From: Streptomyces sp. NBC_01314 | GTDB taxonomy: Bacteria; Actinomycetota; Actinomycetes; Streptomycetales; Streptomycetaceae | Assembly (NCBI RefSeq): GCF_041435215.1 | Contig: NZ_CP108394.1 | Span: 6,758,001-6,822,000, forward strand | Length of the DNA stretch: 64,000 nucleotides | Reading direction: 5' to 3' | Part shown: one piece after another, positions 44,634-53,032 of the stretch | Position numbering within the stretch: position 1 is the first letter of the stretch | Layout: each line of letters opens with the position of its first letter | Notes under the pieces: generated by a model | The model's input: only the letters and a program-made list of their open reading frames with translations | Told to the model about the DNA's origin: nothing | The model's database searches: none | Translations under genes and position numbers: made by a program

Positions 44634-46769
44634 TCAGGTGTGGGCGGGTCCGGCCCCCGCCCGCCATCGTTGGCCGTCGCGCCCCGACACCTCGGTGAGG
44701 GCGACGGAGCCGAGCGCGTCCGGGGTCACGGCGTGCCCCGGCGCGATCGCCGGACGGATCACTCCCCGGGAGTCGACCTCGAACCTGAGGTTGTCGCCTT
44801 TGTCCCCGTCGAGCGAGTCGCACTCCCAGACGCCCACACCGTGGTCGGTCGCGCCCCTGCTGTCGAGGCACAGGTCGGGGTCGGCGAACGACTGGAGGGC
44901 GTTCCGCTCGGAGTCGAGGCGCCAGCGCTGGGTGGAGCGGGAGGAGCAGGTGGCCGTGACGACGTCGGTGCCCTTCGCCAGCTCACCCCGGATGTCCAGG
45001 CACAACCCCGAGGCGATGTTCACGACCTGGGCGTAGGCACCGTTCAGCGGCGGCCCGTACGGCAACGACGGCGTCGGCGGGCCGGACTTCGACGGACTCG
45101 GATTCGGGCTCGTCGTCGGCTTCTCCTTCTCCGGGGGCTTCGAGGGTCTCGCGGTGGCCGAAGGGGTCGGGGACGGCGTCGGGCTCGCCGGGACCGTCGG
45201 GGTCACAGCGCCCGCAGGTGGAGTCGCGGGCGTAGCGACGGAATCCGCCGCGTCGTCGGACGACGAGCCGACCGTGCCCGAGAACACCAGGAACGCCAGC
45301 AGCGGCGCCAGCGCCACTCCGAGGGCCATCGAGGTCAGCACGATCCGACGGGACGACGACCAACCGCCCTTCGCCGCCCCCGCCTCGGCCCCTGCCTCAG
45401 CCCCGGCACCGCTGTCAGCCCCTGCCGCCCAGGCTCCGGCCGCTGTCCCTGCTCCGTCCGTGTTCCCGGCCGCGGCTGCCATGTCGGCCTCAGTACCGGT
45501 CGCCGCACCGGCCTGTGCGGCGGCGCCGGTCCCTGCCCACGCCTCTGCCCCGGCCCACGCACCGCTCTGGGCCTCCGCCCCCACCCCGTCCACCGCGCGA
45601 TCCCCGCCACCGGCGTCGGAACCGAAGCCGATGCCGGCGTCGGAACCGAAGCCGAAGCCCGGACCGGATCCGGTGCCCGAGCCGACGCCGAGGCCGGATT
45701 CCGGCCACACCTCCGCCGCAGCGGCGGCCGCAGCCGCCGCTCCCGCCCGACCGCCCGCTCCGGAGCCTGCCCCGGCCCCCGTTCCCGTCCTGTTCCCCGT
45801 TCCCGTCCCGGCCTCCGGCTCCGCGAAATCCTCCGCGGCCTCCACTCCGGCGCCCGGCCAACCCTCGCCACGCGCGCCCGCACCGCTCCGCGCGCCCGCA
45901 CCACCCCGCACCCCGCTCCGCGTATACGCCGTACCACCCCAAGGCAGCAGCCCCTCCGCGAGCGTCGCGCGCGGGCTGTCGCGCAGGGCGCACAGCTCCT
46001 CGTACGCGCCGGCGCAGTACGCGCAGTACTCCATGTGAGCGTGCAGGTCGGGGCTGTGGCGGGGGGTGTCCGGCCGTACGGACTCCTCGATCAGCCGGCG
46101 GAAGTCCTGGCAGCGCGGGTCGTCGGAGGCGGCGAGGCGCACTTGGAGACAGGCCTGGCGCAGGGCTTGGAGTGCGGACTCCCGCTTGTACGTCACGTCG
46201 TCGGGGGTGAGGCCGAGCAGTACAGCCGTACGGTCGTCCGGTTCCCGCTCCACGACGCCGTACCAGATGAGGCCCTGGGGGCGGGGCGGCAGGAGCTGGA
46301 ACGCCGCGAGCAGCGGTGGGACGGGGCCGTCGGGGCCCGCCGCGTCCAGCACGGGGCGCAGGGCGGGGGCGAGGCCGGTCGTGTGTTCGTCCGTGGTCCA
46401 GGTGGCGGCCACCCGGACGGTCAGCAGGAGCAGTTGGTGGCGCCAGGGGACGGCCGGCTCGGTGCCGCGCGCGGTCTCCCGGGTGGCGATCGTGAACGCC
46501 TGCGTCGCCAGCTCCCGTGCCGAGGACTCGCTCGCGGCGCACAGCCGGGCGTAGGCGAGGACCGGCAGGTGGTGGCGATCGCGCAGCTCGCGCAGGGCCG
46601 TGTACGCGGTCGGCGAGTCGGTGCGCAACAGCGCGGTGAGCCGCGCGTCGGACGCGGCCGCGTGCCGGTGCTCGGACCCGTCGTCGGGGCGTGCGCCCGG
46701 CGCGTCGGTGTCCTGCTGGTTCTCATGGCTGTCTTCGTCGCCGGGGCGCTCGTCCCGAGCCCGAGTCAT
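44634..46769 (-). CDS. Sigma-factor-like cytoplasmic domain fused to a transmembrane segment and ricin-type lectin domain
   Basis: A 711-residue mosaic. The N-terminal ~200 residues resemble a degenerate ECF sigma (region-2-like helices, then LLGLTPDDVTYKRESALQALR as a region-4 helix-turn-helix). A zinc-finger-like HMEYCAYCAGAYEELC follows near 255. About 190 residues of Gly/Ala low complexity lead to one membrane helix (VLTSMALGVALAPLLAFLVF), a Pro/Ser/Thr wall-spanning stretch, and a ~130-residue beta-trefoil with CLD and QRW motifs (TQRWRL, GQRWRAG). ATG at 46769 has GAGGAGG. It reads as a membrane-tethered regulator with a carbohydrate-binding sensor outside. Whether the sigma part is functional is unclear. 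Confidence 0.75.
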   Translation of the reverse strand: MTRARDERPGDEDSHENQQDTDAPGARPDDGSEHRHAAASDARLTALLRTDSPTAYTALRELRDRHHLPVLAYARLCAASESSARELATQAFTIATRETARGTEPAVPWRHQLLLLTVRVAATWTTDEHTTGLAPALRPVLDAAGPDGPVPPLLAAFQLLPPRPQGLIWYGVVEREPDDRTAVLLGLTPDDVTYKRESALQALRQACLQVRLAASDDPRCQDFRRLIEESVRPDTPRHSPDLHAHMEYCAYCAGAYEELCALRDSPRATLAEGLLPWGGTAYTRSGVRGGAGARSGAGARGEGWPGAGVEAAEDFAEPEAGTGTGNRTGTGAGAGSGAGGRAGAAAAAAAAAEVWPESGLGVGSGTGSGPGFGFGSDAGIGFGSDAGGGDRAVDGVGAEAQSGAWAGAEAWAGTGAAAQAGAATGTEADMAAAAGNTDGAGTAAGAWAAGADSGAGAEAGAEAGAAKGGWSSSRRIVLTSMALGVALAPLLAFLVFSGTVGSSSDDAADSVATPATPPAGAVTPTVPASPTPSPTPSATARPSKPPEKEKPTTSPNPSPSKSGPPTPSLPYGPPLNGAYAQVVNIASGLCLDIRGELAKGTDVVTATCSSRSTQRWRLDSERNALQSFADPDLCLDSRGATDHGVGVWECDSLDGDKGDNLRFEVDSRGVIRPAIAPGHAVTPDALGSVALTEVSGRDGQRWRAGAGPAHT

Positions 46770-46918
46770 CCTCGTGCCTCCTCGCACCCCCGTGTCCGCC
46801 AGTCGGCTTCTGGGACACCGAACAGTCTGGCGCGTGACCATAGTGACGGAAGGTGAACCGGAGGGAAGGGGTTTCTTGCGGTAAGGGGGTGTGACAAAGA
46901 GCAGGCCGGGAACAGTTC

Positions 46919-46962
46919 GGCCGGGTACGGGAGGAGTGTCGCAACTCCTGCCGCACCCGGCC
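46919..46962 (-). terminator. Imperfect hairpin after the sigma factor gene
   Basis: GGCCGGGTACGGGAGGAGT (46919-46937) pairs with ACTCCTGCCGCACCCGGCC (46944-46962) with two mismatches. It lies between the stop of the sigma factor gene (47017) and the start of the next minus-strand gene. Confidence 0.55.
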
Positions 46963-47016
46963 GCCTTCTGTCACGGTCGACGGCGCCGTCACCGATGGCT
47001 CGGCGCCGGCCCGCAC

Positions 47017-47919
47017 TCACTCCTCCAGCGTCAGCCCCTTGCGCAGCCGCACCAGCGTGCGGGACAGCAGCCGGGAGACGTGCATCTGGGAGATGCCCAG
47101 TTCGTCCCCGATCTCGGACTGCGTCATATTGGCCACGAACCGCAGGGACAGGATCTGCCGGTCGCGCGGCGGCAGCCCGGCGATCAGCGGCTTCAGGGAC
47201 TCGACGTACTCGATGCCTTCGAGCCCATGGTCCTCATAGCCGATCCGGTCCGCCAGCGCGCCCTCGGAGTCGTCCTCCTCGGGCTGGGCGTCCAGCGACG
47301 ACGCGGTGTACGCGTTCGACGCCGCCATGCCCTCGACGACCTCGTCGTTCGTCAGCCCGAGGCGCTCCGCCAGCTCTCCCACCGTAGGAGCGCGATCGAG
47401 CCTCTGGGCCAGCTCGTCACCGGCCTTGGCCAGGTCGAGCCGGAGTTCCTGAAGTCTGCGCGGTACACGCACGGACCAGCTCGTGTCGCGGAAGAAACGC
47501 TTGATCTCGCCGACGATGGTCGGCATGGCGAAAGTGGGGAACTCGACGCCCCGGCTCAGTTCGAAGCGGTCGATCGCCTTGATCAGCCCGATCGTGCCGA
47601 CCTGGATGATGTCCTCCATGGGTTCGCTGCGCGAGCGGAACCGGGAGGCGGCGAACTTCACCAGAGCCAGATTGAGTTCGACCAGGGTGTTGCGGACGTA
47701 CGAGTACTCGTACGTGCCTTCCTCGAGGGACTCCAGCCGCTCGAAGAGGGTCTTGGACAGCGCCCGTGCGTCCACCGGCCCCACCTCGTCGAACGGGGGG
47801 ATCTCCGGCAGGTCGGCGAGTCCGTCGCCCGGATCGTGGGCGACTTCGTCCTGCGTCTCTTCCGGGGCGGATGCCGACGTCGCCCTCTGGGTATGCGATG
47901 CGTCGAGCCGGGGTGACAT
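47017..47919 (-). CDS. sigI: SigB/SigF-family alternative RNA polymerase sigma factor
   Basis: A 300-residue sigma-70 group 3 protein. Region 2 is SRSEPMEDIIQVGTIGLIKAIDRFE followed by TFAMPTIVGEIKRFFRDTSW; region 3 has QELRLDLAKAGDELAQRL; region 4 ends in QSEIGDELGISQMHVSRLL. ATG at 47919 is preceded by GGAGG five bases away, better than the upstream GTG at 48015. This group is held by an HATPase anti-sigma and released by a STAS protein; both kinds of gene are encoded just across the divergent promoter. Position beside hutI and family match S. coelicolor SigI as I recall it, hence the symbol. Confidence 0.9.
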   Translation of the reverse strand: MSPRLDASHTQRATSASAPEETQDEVAHDPGDGLADLPEIPPFDEVGPVDARALSKTLFERLESLEEGTYEYSYVRNTLVELNLALVKFAASRFRSRSEPMEDIIQVGTIGLIKAIDRFELSRGVEFPTFAMPTIVGEIKRFFRDTSWSVRVPRRLQELRLDLAKAGDELAQRLDRAPTVGELAERLGLTNDEVVEGMAASNAYTASSLDAQPEEDDSEGALADRIGYEDHGLEGIEYVESLKPLIAGLPPRDRQILSLRFVANMTQSEIGDELGISQMHVSRLLSRTLVRLRKGLTLEE

Positions 47920-48166
47920 GATGTCCTCCATCGTTCTCGGCATATGGCCGCCGATGCCAATACGTGCACTGCGGTGTGCGGCGCCTCCAAAGCCGGCCGT
48001 GTCGATTGGTGTCACTACTAGCCCTACCCGGTTTCGCGACGTCGTCGCAAGTGCGTCCTGTGCCGAAATATCCCTTTTCGAGGGATTGTTCAGGTGTCGG
48101 GGATTGTGGAGAAGGCGTAGTGTTCGAGGGCGAGTCAGCAGTCACGACGGTCGGGAGAGAGACGGC

Positions 48167-48535
48167 ATGGACCGTGGGACGGTCGGCAGCGCACAGTCGG
48201 GCCGACTACGGGTCGAGGTGCGGGAAGAGGGCTCCAGCGCCGTGGTGACCCCGGCGGGTGAGCTCGATCACCACACCGCCGATCTGTTGCGTGAGCCACT
48301 CGAGAGCTGCCTGGAAAAGGGGTTCTCACGTCTGGTGGTGGACTGTTCCCGTCTGGAGTTCTGTGACTCCACCGGGCTGAACGTCCTGCTGGGCGTCCGG
48401 CTCGGGGCGGAGTCGGCGGGCGGCGGCGTCCATCTGGCGGGCATGCTCCCGGCGGTGGCGCGGGTCTTCGAGATCACCGGGGCGGACGCGGTGTTCACCG
48501 TCCACGACAGCCTCGACGCGGCCCTGGGCGACTAG
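48167..48535 (+). CDS. STAS-domain anti-anti-sigma factor
   Basis: A 122-residue SpoIIAA/RsbV-like protein: PAGELDHHTADLLREPL and the phosphorylatable serine S68 in FCDSTGLNVL. Dephosphorylated STAS proteins bind the anti-sigma kinase and free the sigma factor. ATG at 48167 has GGGAGAG upstream. It is divergent from the sigma factor gene and 425 bases before the anti-sigma gene, so the three-member partner-switching module is complete within 2.5 kb but split into separate transcription units. A small hairpin ATCCCT-AGGGAT (48070-48086) lies in the divergent gap. Confidence 0.92.
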   Translation: MDRGTVGSAQSGRLRVEVREEGSSAVVTPAGELDHHTADLLREPLESCLEKGFSRLVVDCSRLEFCDSTGLNVLLGVRLGAESAGGGVHLAGMLPAVARVFEITGADAVFTVHDSLDAALGD

Positions 48536-48960
48536 GCCCGGACCCGCCCGGCCGTGGCCCCCGCCGAGGGGTGCCGTCGGCCCGGTCGGAGCCGTCGGAC
48601 CGATCGCCTCCGCCTTCGAGGCCGACCCCGGGTGCCCCATCCCGACCGGCGGGTTGTTCGCGTCACAGGTTCTGTGCCGAAAACGCGGGTGTTCTGACGG
48701 TTCGCTCGGGCAGGAGACATCCTGAACGTGTCGGCGAACGGGTCGGCGGCGGGTTCGGAAACGGCTCGGTGACGGGGCGTGGACGGGCGGCGGCGCGTAC
48801 GGCGGTGGTTCGGCGGTGGCCCGGCAGTACGACGAAGTGCGACGGAAAGACGGATGGCGCAACGGATGACAGCAGAAGACGGCATGTACCGCGGGCGTTC
48901 GTCCCGCACCCCAGACGAGTCCTGAATCGTGAACCGGTGAATCGGTGAGGTGAAGCGCTG
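48536..48960. other. 425-base gap between STAS and anti-sigma genes
   Basis: No gene recognised. GGTTC at 48668-48672, 14 bases, then GGGTGT at 48687-48692 loosely fits promoters read by SigB-type sigma factors, which would suit the anti-sigma gene downstream. This is a weak match. Confidence 0.3.
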
Positions 48961-49476
48961 ATGAGCACCACCCGGCCTTTCTCGCCGGGCGACCGCGGCC
49001 CGGAACCGGGTGCCGGCGGCGCTTCCGGGACGTCCGGCGGGGACCCGCCCCCGGTCCCCGCCGAGAGTCGTCAGTCCCGTCGGCTCAGCTTCGAGGGCGA
49101 GAGCGGGGTGGTGCCGCTCGCCCGTGACTTCACCCGCCAGGCGCTGTACGCGTGGGGGTGGCTGCCGTCCGCGACCGCGGATCAGCGGGCGGCGGCGGAG
49201 GACGTGCTGCTGGTCGTGTCCGAGCTGGTCACCAACGCGTGTCTCCATGCGGAGGGCCCGGCCGAGTTGCGGATCGGGTGCGACAACAAGGTGCTGCGGA
49301 TCGAGGTCTCCGACCGGGGGGCGGGAAATCCGGCGCCGCGGACGCCGCACCGGGCCGGGCGGCCGGGTGGGCACGGGATGTTCATCGTGCAGCGGCTCTG
49401 TCTGGACTGGGGGGTCGTGCGGGCTCCCGGGGCGGCCGGGAAGACGGTGTGGGCCGAGTTGGGGGCACCTGCGTAG
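48961..49476 (+). CDS. HATPase_c anti-sigma factor / serine kinase (RsbW-like)
   Basis: A 171-residue protein. After a disordered Gly/Pro-rich N terminus (~1-40) comes the histidine-kinase-type ATPase: N-box LLVVSELVTNACLHAEGP, G1 box SDRGAG and G2 box GGHGMFIVQRLC. It should bind and inhibit the nearby SigB-type sigma factor and phosphorylate the STAS protein. ATG at 48961 with GAGG upstream. In Streptomyces dozens of such proteins exist, so pairing with this sigma factor rests on location. Confidence 0.88.
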   Translation: MSTTRPFSPGDRGPEPGAGGASGTSGGDPPPVPAESRQSRRLSFEGESGVVPLARDFTRQALYAWGWLPSATADQRAAAEDVLLVVSELVTNACLHAEGPAELRIGCDNKVLRIEVSDRGAGNPAPRTPHRAGRPGGHGMFIVQRLCLDWGVVRAPGAAGKTVWAELGAPA

Positions 49477-49529
49477 GCGCCCCACCGGGTGAGTTGAGAA
49501 CAGCCGTAGCGCGGTCGGCCGTTTCCGGG

Positions 49530-49574
49530 TCGCGGGGCGGTCGTGGCCGATCTCGCGGTTCCCCGCGTCCCGCA
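49530..49574. repeat. Intergenic hairpin-plus-tail element, copy 3 (inverse orientation)
   Basis: Read on the minus strand it gives GGGACGCGGGGAACCGCGAG followed by a GGCCACGACCGCC tail, a diverged copy of the element at 2630. It lies 54 bases after the anti-sigma stop, where a terminator is expected. Confidence 0.55.
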
Positions 49575-49699
49575 CAGCGAAAAGCCGGGGCGCGCCCTGC
49601 CGTCATCCATCCGACACCTGCGCGTGTCTTCCCTCTCCACGGGCCCCGGCGTACCTTGAGCCGCCGATCTGATGTTCCGTCAGAATGTGGGGTGCCGAG

Positions 49700-50425
49700 G
49701 TGCCGTACCGGACATACCAGAAACGAGCCGCCGCGCTCGCCTCCCTCGCGGCCCTGGCCGGCTCGGCGGTGCTGATGGCCGCCCCGGTGGCCCATGCCGA
49801 GGTCGTGGACGTGGAGTACAACTGCAAGACGCCGATCGGGGACAAGTCCGCGGTGTCGCCGATCGACATCAAGGGGGTCGAGAGCGGCGACGGCTACAAG
49901 ATCACGATGTCGTGGCAGAAGGGTGTGTCGTCCAGCCCGGTCGAACTGGGCAAGGGCGCGATGACGCCGAGCGCCACGATCGAGCTGGGCGGGGCCGACA
50001 ACGGGACGCTCACGGTGACCGGGCCGGCGAACCAGGAGGCCCTTCCGGCCAACACGCCGATCAAGATCAATGACCTGAGCGGCACGTACACCCCGAAGAA
50101 GACCGGCAAGGTCGACTTCACCGCGGGTGTGCTCACCATCAAGGCCCTCGGCACGGTGACGACCTGTACACCGGGGAACGACCCCGGCCCGTCGCTGACC
50201 CTCGACGTCACCGCCGCGGGCGGGGGCGCCTCGGGCGGTACGGGGGGTTCCGGCACCGGCGGCTCGGGCGGTACGGGCGGTACGGGCGGCTCGGGCGGTG
50301 AGCTGCCGCAGACCGGGCCACTGGATTCGGCGGTCGCGCTCGGCACGCTCGGCGGCACGGTGCTGCTCGCGGGAACGGCGGGGGTGCTGTGGGTGACACG
50401 CAGGAATCAGGCGGTACGTCGCTGA
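49700..50425 (+). CDS. Secreted cell-wall protein with LPQTG sorting signal
   Basis: A 241-residue surface protein. Signal peptide ~1-33 (hydrophobic SLAALAGSAVLMAAPVAHA, cleavage after AHA), a beta-rich domain with two cysteines (NCKTP and TTCTP), a Gly/Ser/Thr linker (~174-200), then LPQTG (202-206), a membrane helix and an RR-containing tail: a complete sortase anchor. GTG at 49700 begins at the basic MPYRTYQKRA; ATG at 49685 is an alternative with no better binding site. No sortase gene is in the window. It is followed 13 bases later by another secreted protein gene. Confidence 0.82.
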   Translation: MPYRTYQKRAAALASLAALAGSAVLMAAPVAHAEVVDVEYNCKTPIGDKSAVSPIDIKGVESGDGYKITMSWQKGVSSSPVELGKGAMTPSATIELGGADNGTLTVTGPANQEALPANTPIKINDLSGTYTPKKTGKVDFTAGVLTIKALGTVTTCTPGNDPGPSLTLDVTAAGGGASGGTGGSGTGGSGGTGGTGGSGGELPQTGPLDSAVALGTLGGTVLLAGTAGVLWVTRRNQAVRR

Positions 50426-50438
50426 CGGGAGCCGGAAC

Positions 50439-51665
50439 GTGATCAGAAGGCGGCGGATCCCGGCGTCGTACGCGACTTCGTACTCGACTTCGACTTCGAC
50501 TTCGACCTCAACGTTGCACTCGGCCTCGGCGTTGGCGTTGGCCTCACCTTCGACTTCGACTTCGCACTCGGCCCCGTCCGCGTATTCGGCGATGAGGGTG
50601 TTCACGGTGGTGCTCGCCCTCCTCGTGGTGCTCGGGGCGGCCTTCGGCGGCGGGTACGCGCAAGCCGCGGACAAGCCGACCGTGAAGTTGTCGAAGTCGC
50701 AGGCCGGGACCGGTGGTTCGGTCACCGTGACCGGTGGTGGCTGGCGGCCGAAGGCGATTCTGATGGTGCTGATCTGCGGTCGGTCCACGCCGTCGCGGGG
50801 CGTGCCCGGTGGCACCGACTCCTGTGCCAACGCCGACGGACGGGCCGTCACCGCCGACGAAAAGGGCTACTTCCGCCGGGAGTTGCCGGTGGCCGAGCCG
50901 CCGGTGCCGTGTCCGTGCGTCGTGCACGTCTCCACCATCACGGGCCCGAAGACGGCGGCCGACGCGGTCTTCCAGGTCGCCGGGCACTCGGTCGAGCCGT
51001 TGCCGCGGGAGGCGACGGGTGGACGGCTCTCGCTCCTGACGGACAGTCGACTGGAGGGCGGCGACGGGCTGTTGACCTGGTTCGGGTCGCCGCCCGCCCG
51101 CGAACTGGTCTTCACCGTCGGCAACGTCGGTACCTCCCCGGTCAAGAACCCGGTCTTCCAGGTCGGTACCTCCCACGGCGTGTTCGCGCCACGGTGGGAG
51201 GAGCAGCGGTGGCGCGGCACGATCCAGCCGGGCCGTGAGGCCCGGATCACCCTGCCCGTGGACCTCGCGGCCGGAGCCCACGGCGACTACACCGTCTCCC
51301 TCACCTACGGCGGCAAGGTCCTCGCCGAACAACCGTGGAACGTGGGCCGCCCCTGGGGCGTCACCCTCTTCTGGCTGATGCTCTGCCTCGTCGTACCGGC
51401 GGCGCTGTTCCGGATGGGGATGGCCGTGGTGGACCGGGTGCGGCCGGGGCGCAAGACCCCCGAACGGAGGGGACGGAGGCCGCGGATGCCCGGACTTCCC
51501 GTGTGGGTGCCCAGGCCGAGCGCCTCGACCGCCGCACACGCGCAACCCCGTACGCCGTCCCCCTCGCGTACGCCCCCGGCCCTGCCGTGGTTCGCACCGG
51601 ACACCGGTCCGGGGGAGACGCGGGCAGCACGGCTCGCCTCGGCTCAGGAGGACACGTCCCCATGA
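50439..51665 (+). CDS. Secreted, membrane-anchored protein with Ig-like domains
   Basis: A 408-residue frame from GTG 50439 (GGGAG seven bases upstream). The first 51 residues are a Ser/Thr/Ala low-complexity stretch (STSTSTSTST) encoded by GACTTC-type hexamers; then from an internal ATG at 50592 a clean signal peptide begins (VVLALLVVLGAAFGGGYAQA). The mature part has Ig-like beta domains (GGSVTVTGGGWRPKA), a C-terminal membrane helix (LFWLMLCLVVPAALFRMGM) and a basic, Pro-rich cytoplasmic tail. If GTG is used, the export signal would be unusually far in; ATG 50592 may be the real start. Probably partners the LPQTG protein upstream. Function unknown. Confidence 0.72.
   Translation: MIRRRRIPASYATSYSTSTSTSTSTLHSASALALASPSTSTSHSAPSAYSAMRVFTVVLALLVVLGAAFGGGYAQAADKPTVKLSKSQAGTGGSVTVTGGGWRPKAILMVLICGRSTPSRGVPGGTDSCANADGRAVTADEKGYFRRELPVAEPPVPCPCVVHVSTITGPKTAADAVFQVAGHSVEPLPREATGGRLSLLTDSRLEGGDGLLTWFGSPPARELVFTVGNVGTSPVKNPVFQVGTSHGVFAPRWEEQRWRGTIQPGREARITLPVDLAAGAHGDYTVSLTYGGKVLAEQPWNVGRPWGVTLFWLMLCLVVPAALFRMGMAVVDRVRPGRKTPERRGRRPRMPGLPVWVPRPSASTAAHAQPRTPSPSRTPPALPWFAPDTGPGETRAARLASAQEDTSP
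50474..50570 (+). repeat. Two blocks of GACTTC-type hexanucleotide repeat
   Basis: Block 1 (50474-50509) is a run of GACTTC/GACCTC-like hexamers; block 2 (50549-50570) repeats it after a stretch of GGCCTC/GGCGTT units. They encode alternating Ser-Thr and may be slippage-prone. Confidence 0.75.
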
Positions 51666-51823
51666 GGCGGGAGCGCAGCGCCGCGCGGGAGACGAGTAGG
51701 GGCCGGCGTACCAGGAGGTACGGTCCCCGCGTGCCACTACAGGCGTTACGTCACCATGCGACAGAAGACTGCGGGAAACGGAATGCCTTGAGAGGTGAAT
51801 CACAGGTAAGAATGGAATCTTGA
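51662..51823 (+). CDS. Candidate small basic protein (53 residues) coupled to the preceding gene
   Basis: ATG at 51662 overlaps the stop of the upstream membrane-protein gene (ATGA) and has AGGAGG ten bases before it. The product is Arg-rich in its first half (RRERSAARETSRGRRTRRYG) with one Cys and no recognised family. The following 291 bases up to the response regulator hold no gene that can be supported; they include an AT-richer patch near 51790-51850. Confidence 0.35.
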   Translation: MRRERSAARETSRGRRTRRYGPRVPLQALRHHATEDCGKRNALRGESQVRMES

Positions 51824-52114
51824 TCGCGCAATCGAAGGTCATTCATAGGTTCGCACCGTGTGGACGCAGGGAGTGGGCGCGGGCGTCGTGGTACGGCGAC
51901 GCCATGTTCACGGGATCGGCGCACGATCGGCACCGGACCCGGGCACCGTCTCCGTACGGCGTCATGCGACGCCACGGATCTTCCCCGGCGGGGGACGAAA
52001 CGCCCGCCGCAGTGGATCATGCCCCCGGGAAGTAAGAGAACCGATGGGCAAAGGTGTGAATCGTGCTTGCCGATCACCCTCCACCTGCGGTTCTCGGCGG
52101 ACTACCATCACCCC

Positions 52115-52792
52115 ATGACCCGTGTACTGCTCGCCGAGGACGACGCGTCCATCTCGGAGCCGTTGGCTCGCGCACTGCGCCGGGAAGGATACGAGGTGGA
52201 GGTCCGTGAGGACGGCCCCACCGCGCTGGACGCCGGAATGCAGGGTGGCGTCGACCTGGTCGTCCTGGACCTGGGGCTGCCCGGCATGGACGGCCTGGAG
52301 GTGGCCCGCCGGCTGCGCGCCGAGGGCCTCACCGTGCCGATCCTCATCCTGACCGCGCGCGCCGACGAGGTGGACACCGTCGTCGGTCTCGACGCGGGCG
52401 CCGACGACTACGTCACCAAGCCCTTCCGGCTCGCCGAGTTGCTCGCCCGTGTGCGGGCCCTGCTCCGGCGCGGCGCCGCGGAACCGGCGCAGCCGCCCGC
52501 CACCCATGGGGTGCGGATCGACGTCGAGTCGCACCGGGCGTGGATGGGGGACGAGGAACTCCAGCTCACGGCGAAGGAGTTCGACCTGCTGCGGGTGCTC
52601 GTCCGCGACGCCGGCCGGGTCGTCACCCGTGACCAGCTGATGCGCGAGGTCTGGGACACGACGTGGTGGTCGTCGACCAAGACCCTCGACATGCACATCT
52701 CCTGGCTGCGGAAGAAGCTCGGCGACGACGCGGCGAACCCGCGGTACATCGCGACGGTGCGGGGTGTTGGGTTCCGGTTCGAGAAGAACTGA
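52115..52792 (+). CDS. OmpR-family response regulator
   Basis: A 225-residue two-domain regulator. Receiver domain: acidic pocket E8/D9/D10, phospho-acceptor D52 in VVLDLGLPGMDG, the TARAD threonine/alanine switch and K in DDYVTKPF. Winged-helix effector domain: LTAKEFDLLRVLV and TLDMHISWLRKKLGDD ending in GVGFRFEKN. ATG at 52115 has no clear ribosome binding site; TACCAT lies seven bases upstream, so a leaderless message is possible. Its partner kinase follows after a 240-base gap that contains a repeat element. Confidence 0.94.
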   Translation: MTRVLLAEDDASISEPLARALRREGYEVEVREDGPTALDAGMQGGVDLVVLDLGLPGMDGLEVARRLRAEGLTVPILILTARADEVDTVVGLDAGADDYVTKPFRLAELLARVRALLRRGAAEPAQPPATHGVRIDVESHRAWMGDEELQLTAKEFDLLRVLVRDAGRVVTRDQLMREVWDTTWWSSTKTLDMHISWLRKKLGDDAANPRYIATVRGVGFRFEKN

Positions 52793-52837
52793 GCGGGTGG
52801 GCGGGGGGCGCCCGGTAGCTCGGGGCGCGTGCTGTGT

Positions 52838-52890
52838 GGCGGCTGCGGGTGGTGGGGGCCGATCGCACGGTTCCCCGCGCCCCTCCGGGC
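52838..52890. repeat. Intergenic hairpin-plus-tail element, copy 4 (inverse orientation)
   Basis: CGGCTGCGGGTGGTGGGGGC, then GATCGCACGGTTCCCCGCGCCCC: the reverse complement gives the GGGGCGCGGGGAACCGTGCG arrangement of the other copies. It separates the response regulator and kinase genes, which are otherwise a natural pair. Confidence 0.6.
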
Positions 52891-53032
52891 GCAGTTCCCC
52901 ACGCTCCTTACCTGGCGCGGTGCCCCCCCCCGCATGCGCCGATGAGCGTCCGCGACCCCGGCCCGACCGCGGGCGCCGGGTGCCGCACAATCGAAGGTTC
53001 CCGAACAACCCCGCCCCTCCCGGAGGGCAACC

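Noticed and set aside
46801..47016. tRNA or small RNA gene between the lectin-fusion and sigma genes
   Set aside because: The only structure seen is the terminator-like hairpin; no tRNA arm pattern is present.
48668..48692. SigB-type promoter for the anti-sigma gene
   Set aside because: The match (GGTTC, 14 bases, GGGTGT) is too loose to list as a promoter; kept only as a remark.
50474..50570. Possible CRISPR or regulatory array
   Set aside because: Hexanucleotide coding repeat without spacers.
49382..50851. Long minus-strand frame opposite the LPQTG protein gene
   Set aside because: It is antisense to two genes with signal peptides and has Glu-Val repeats only because of the hexanucleotide tract.
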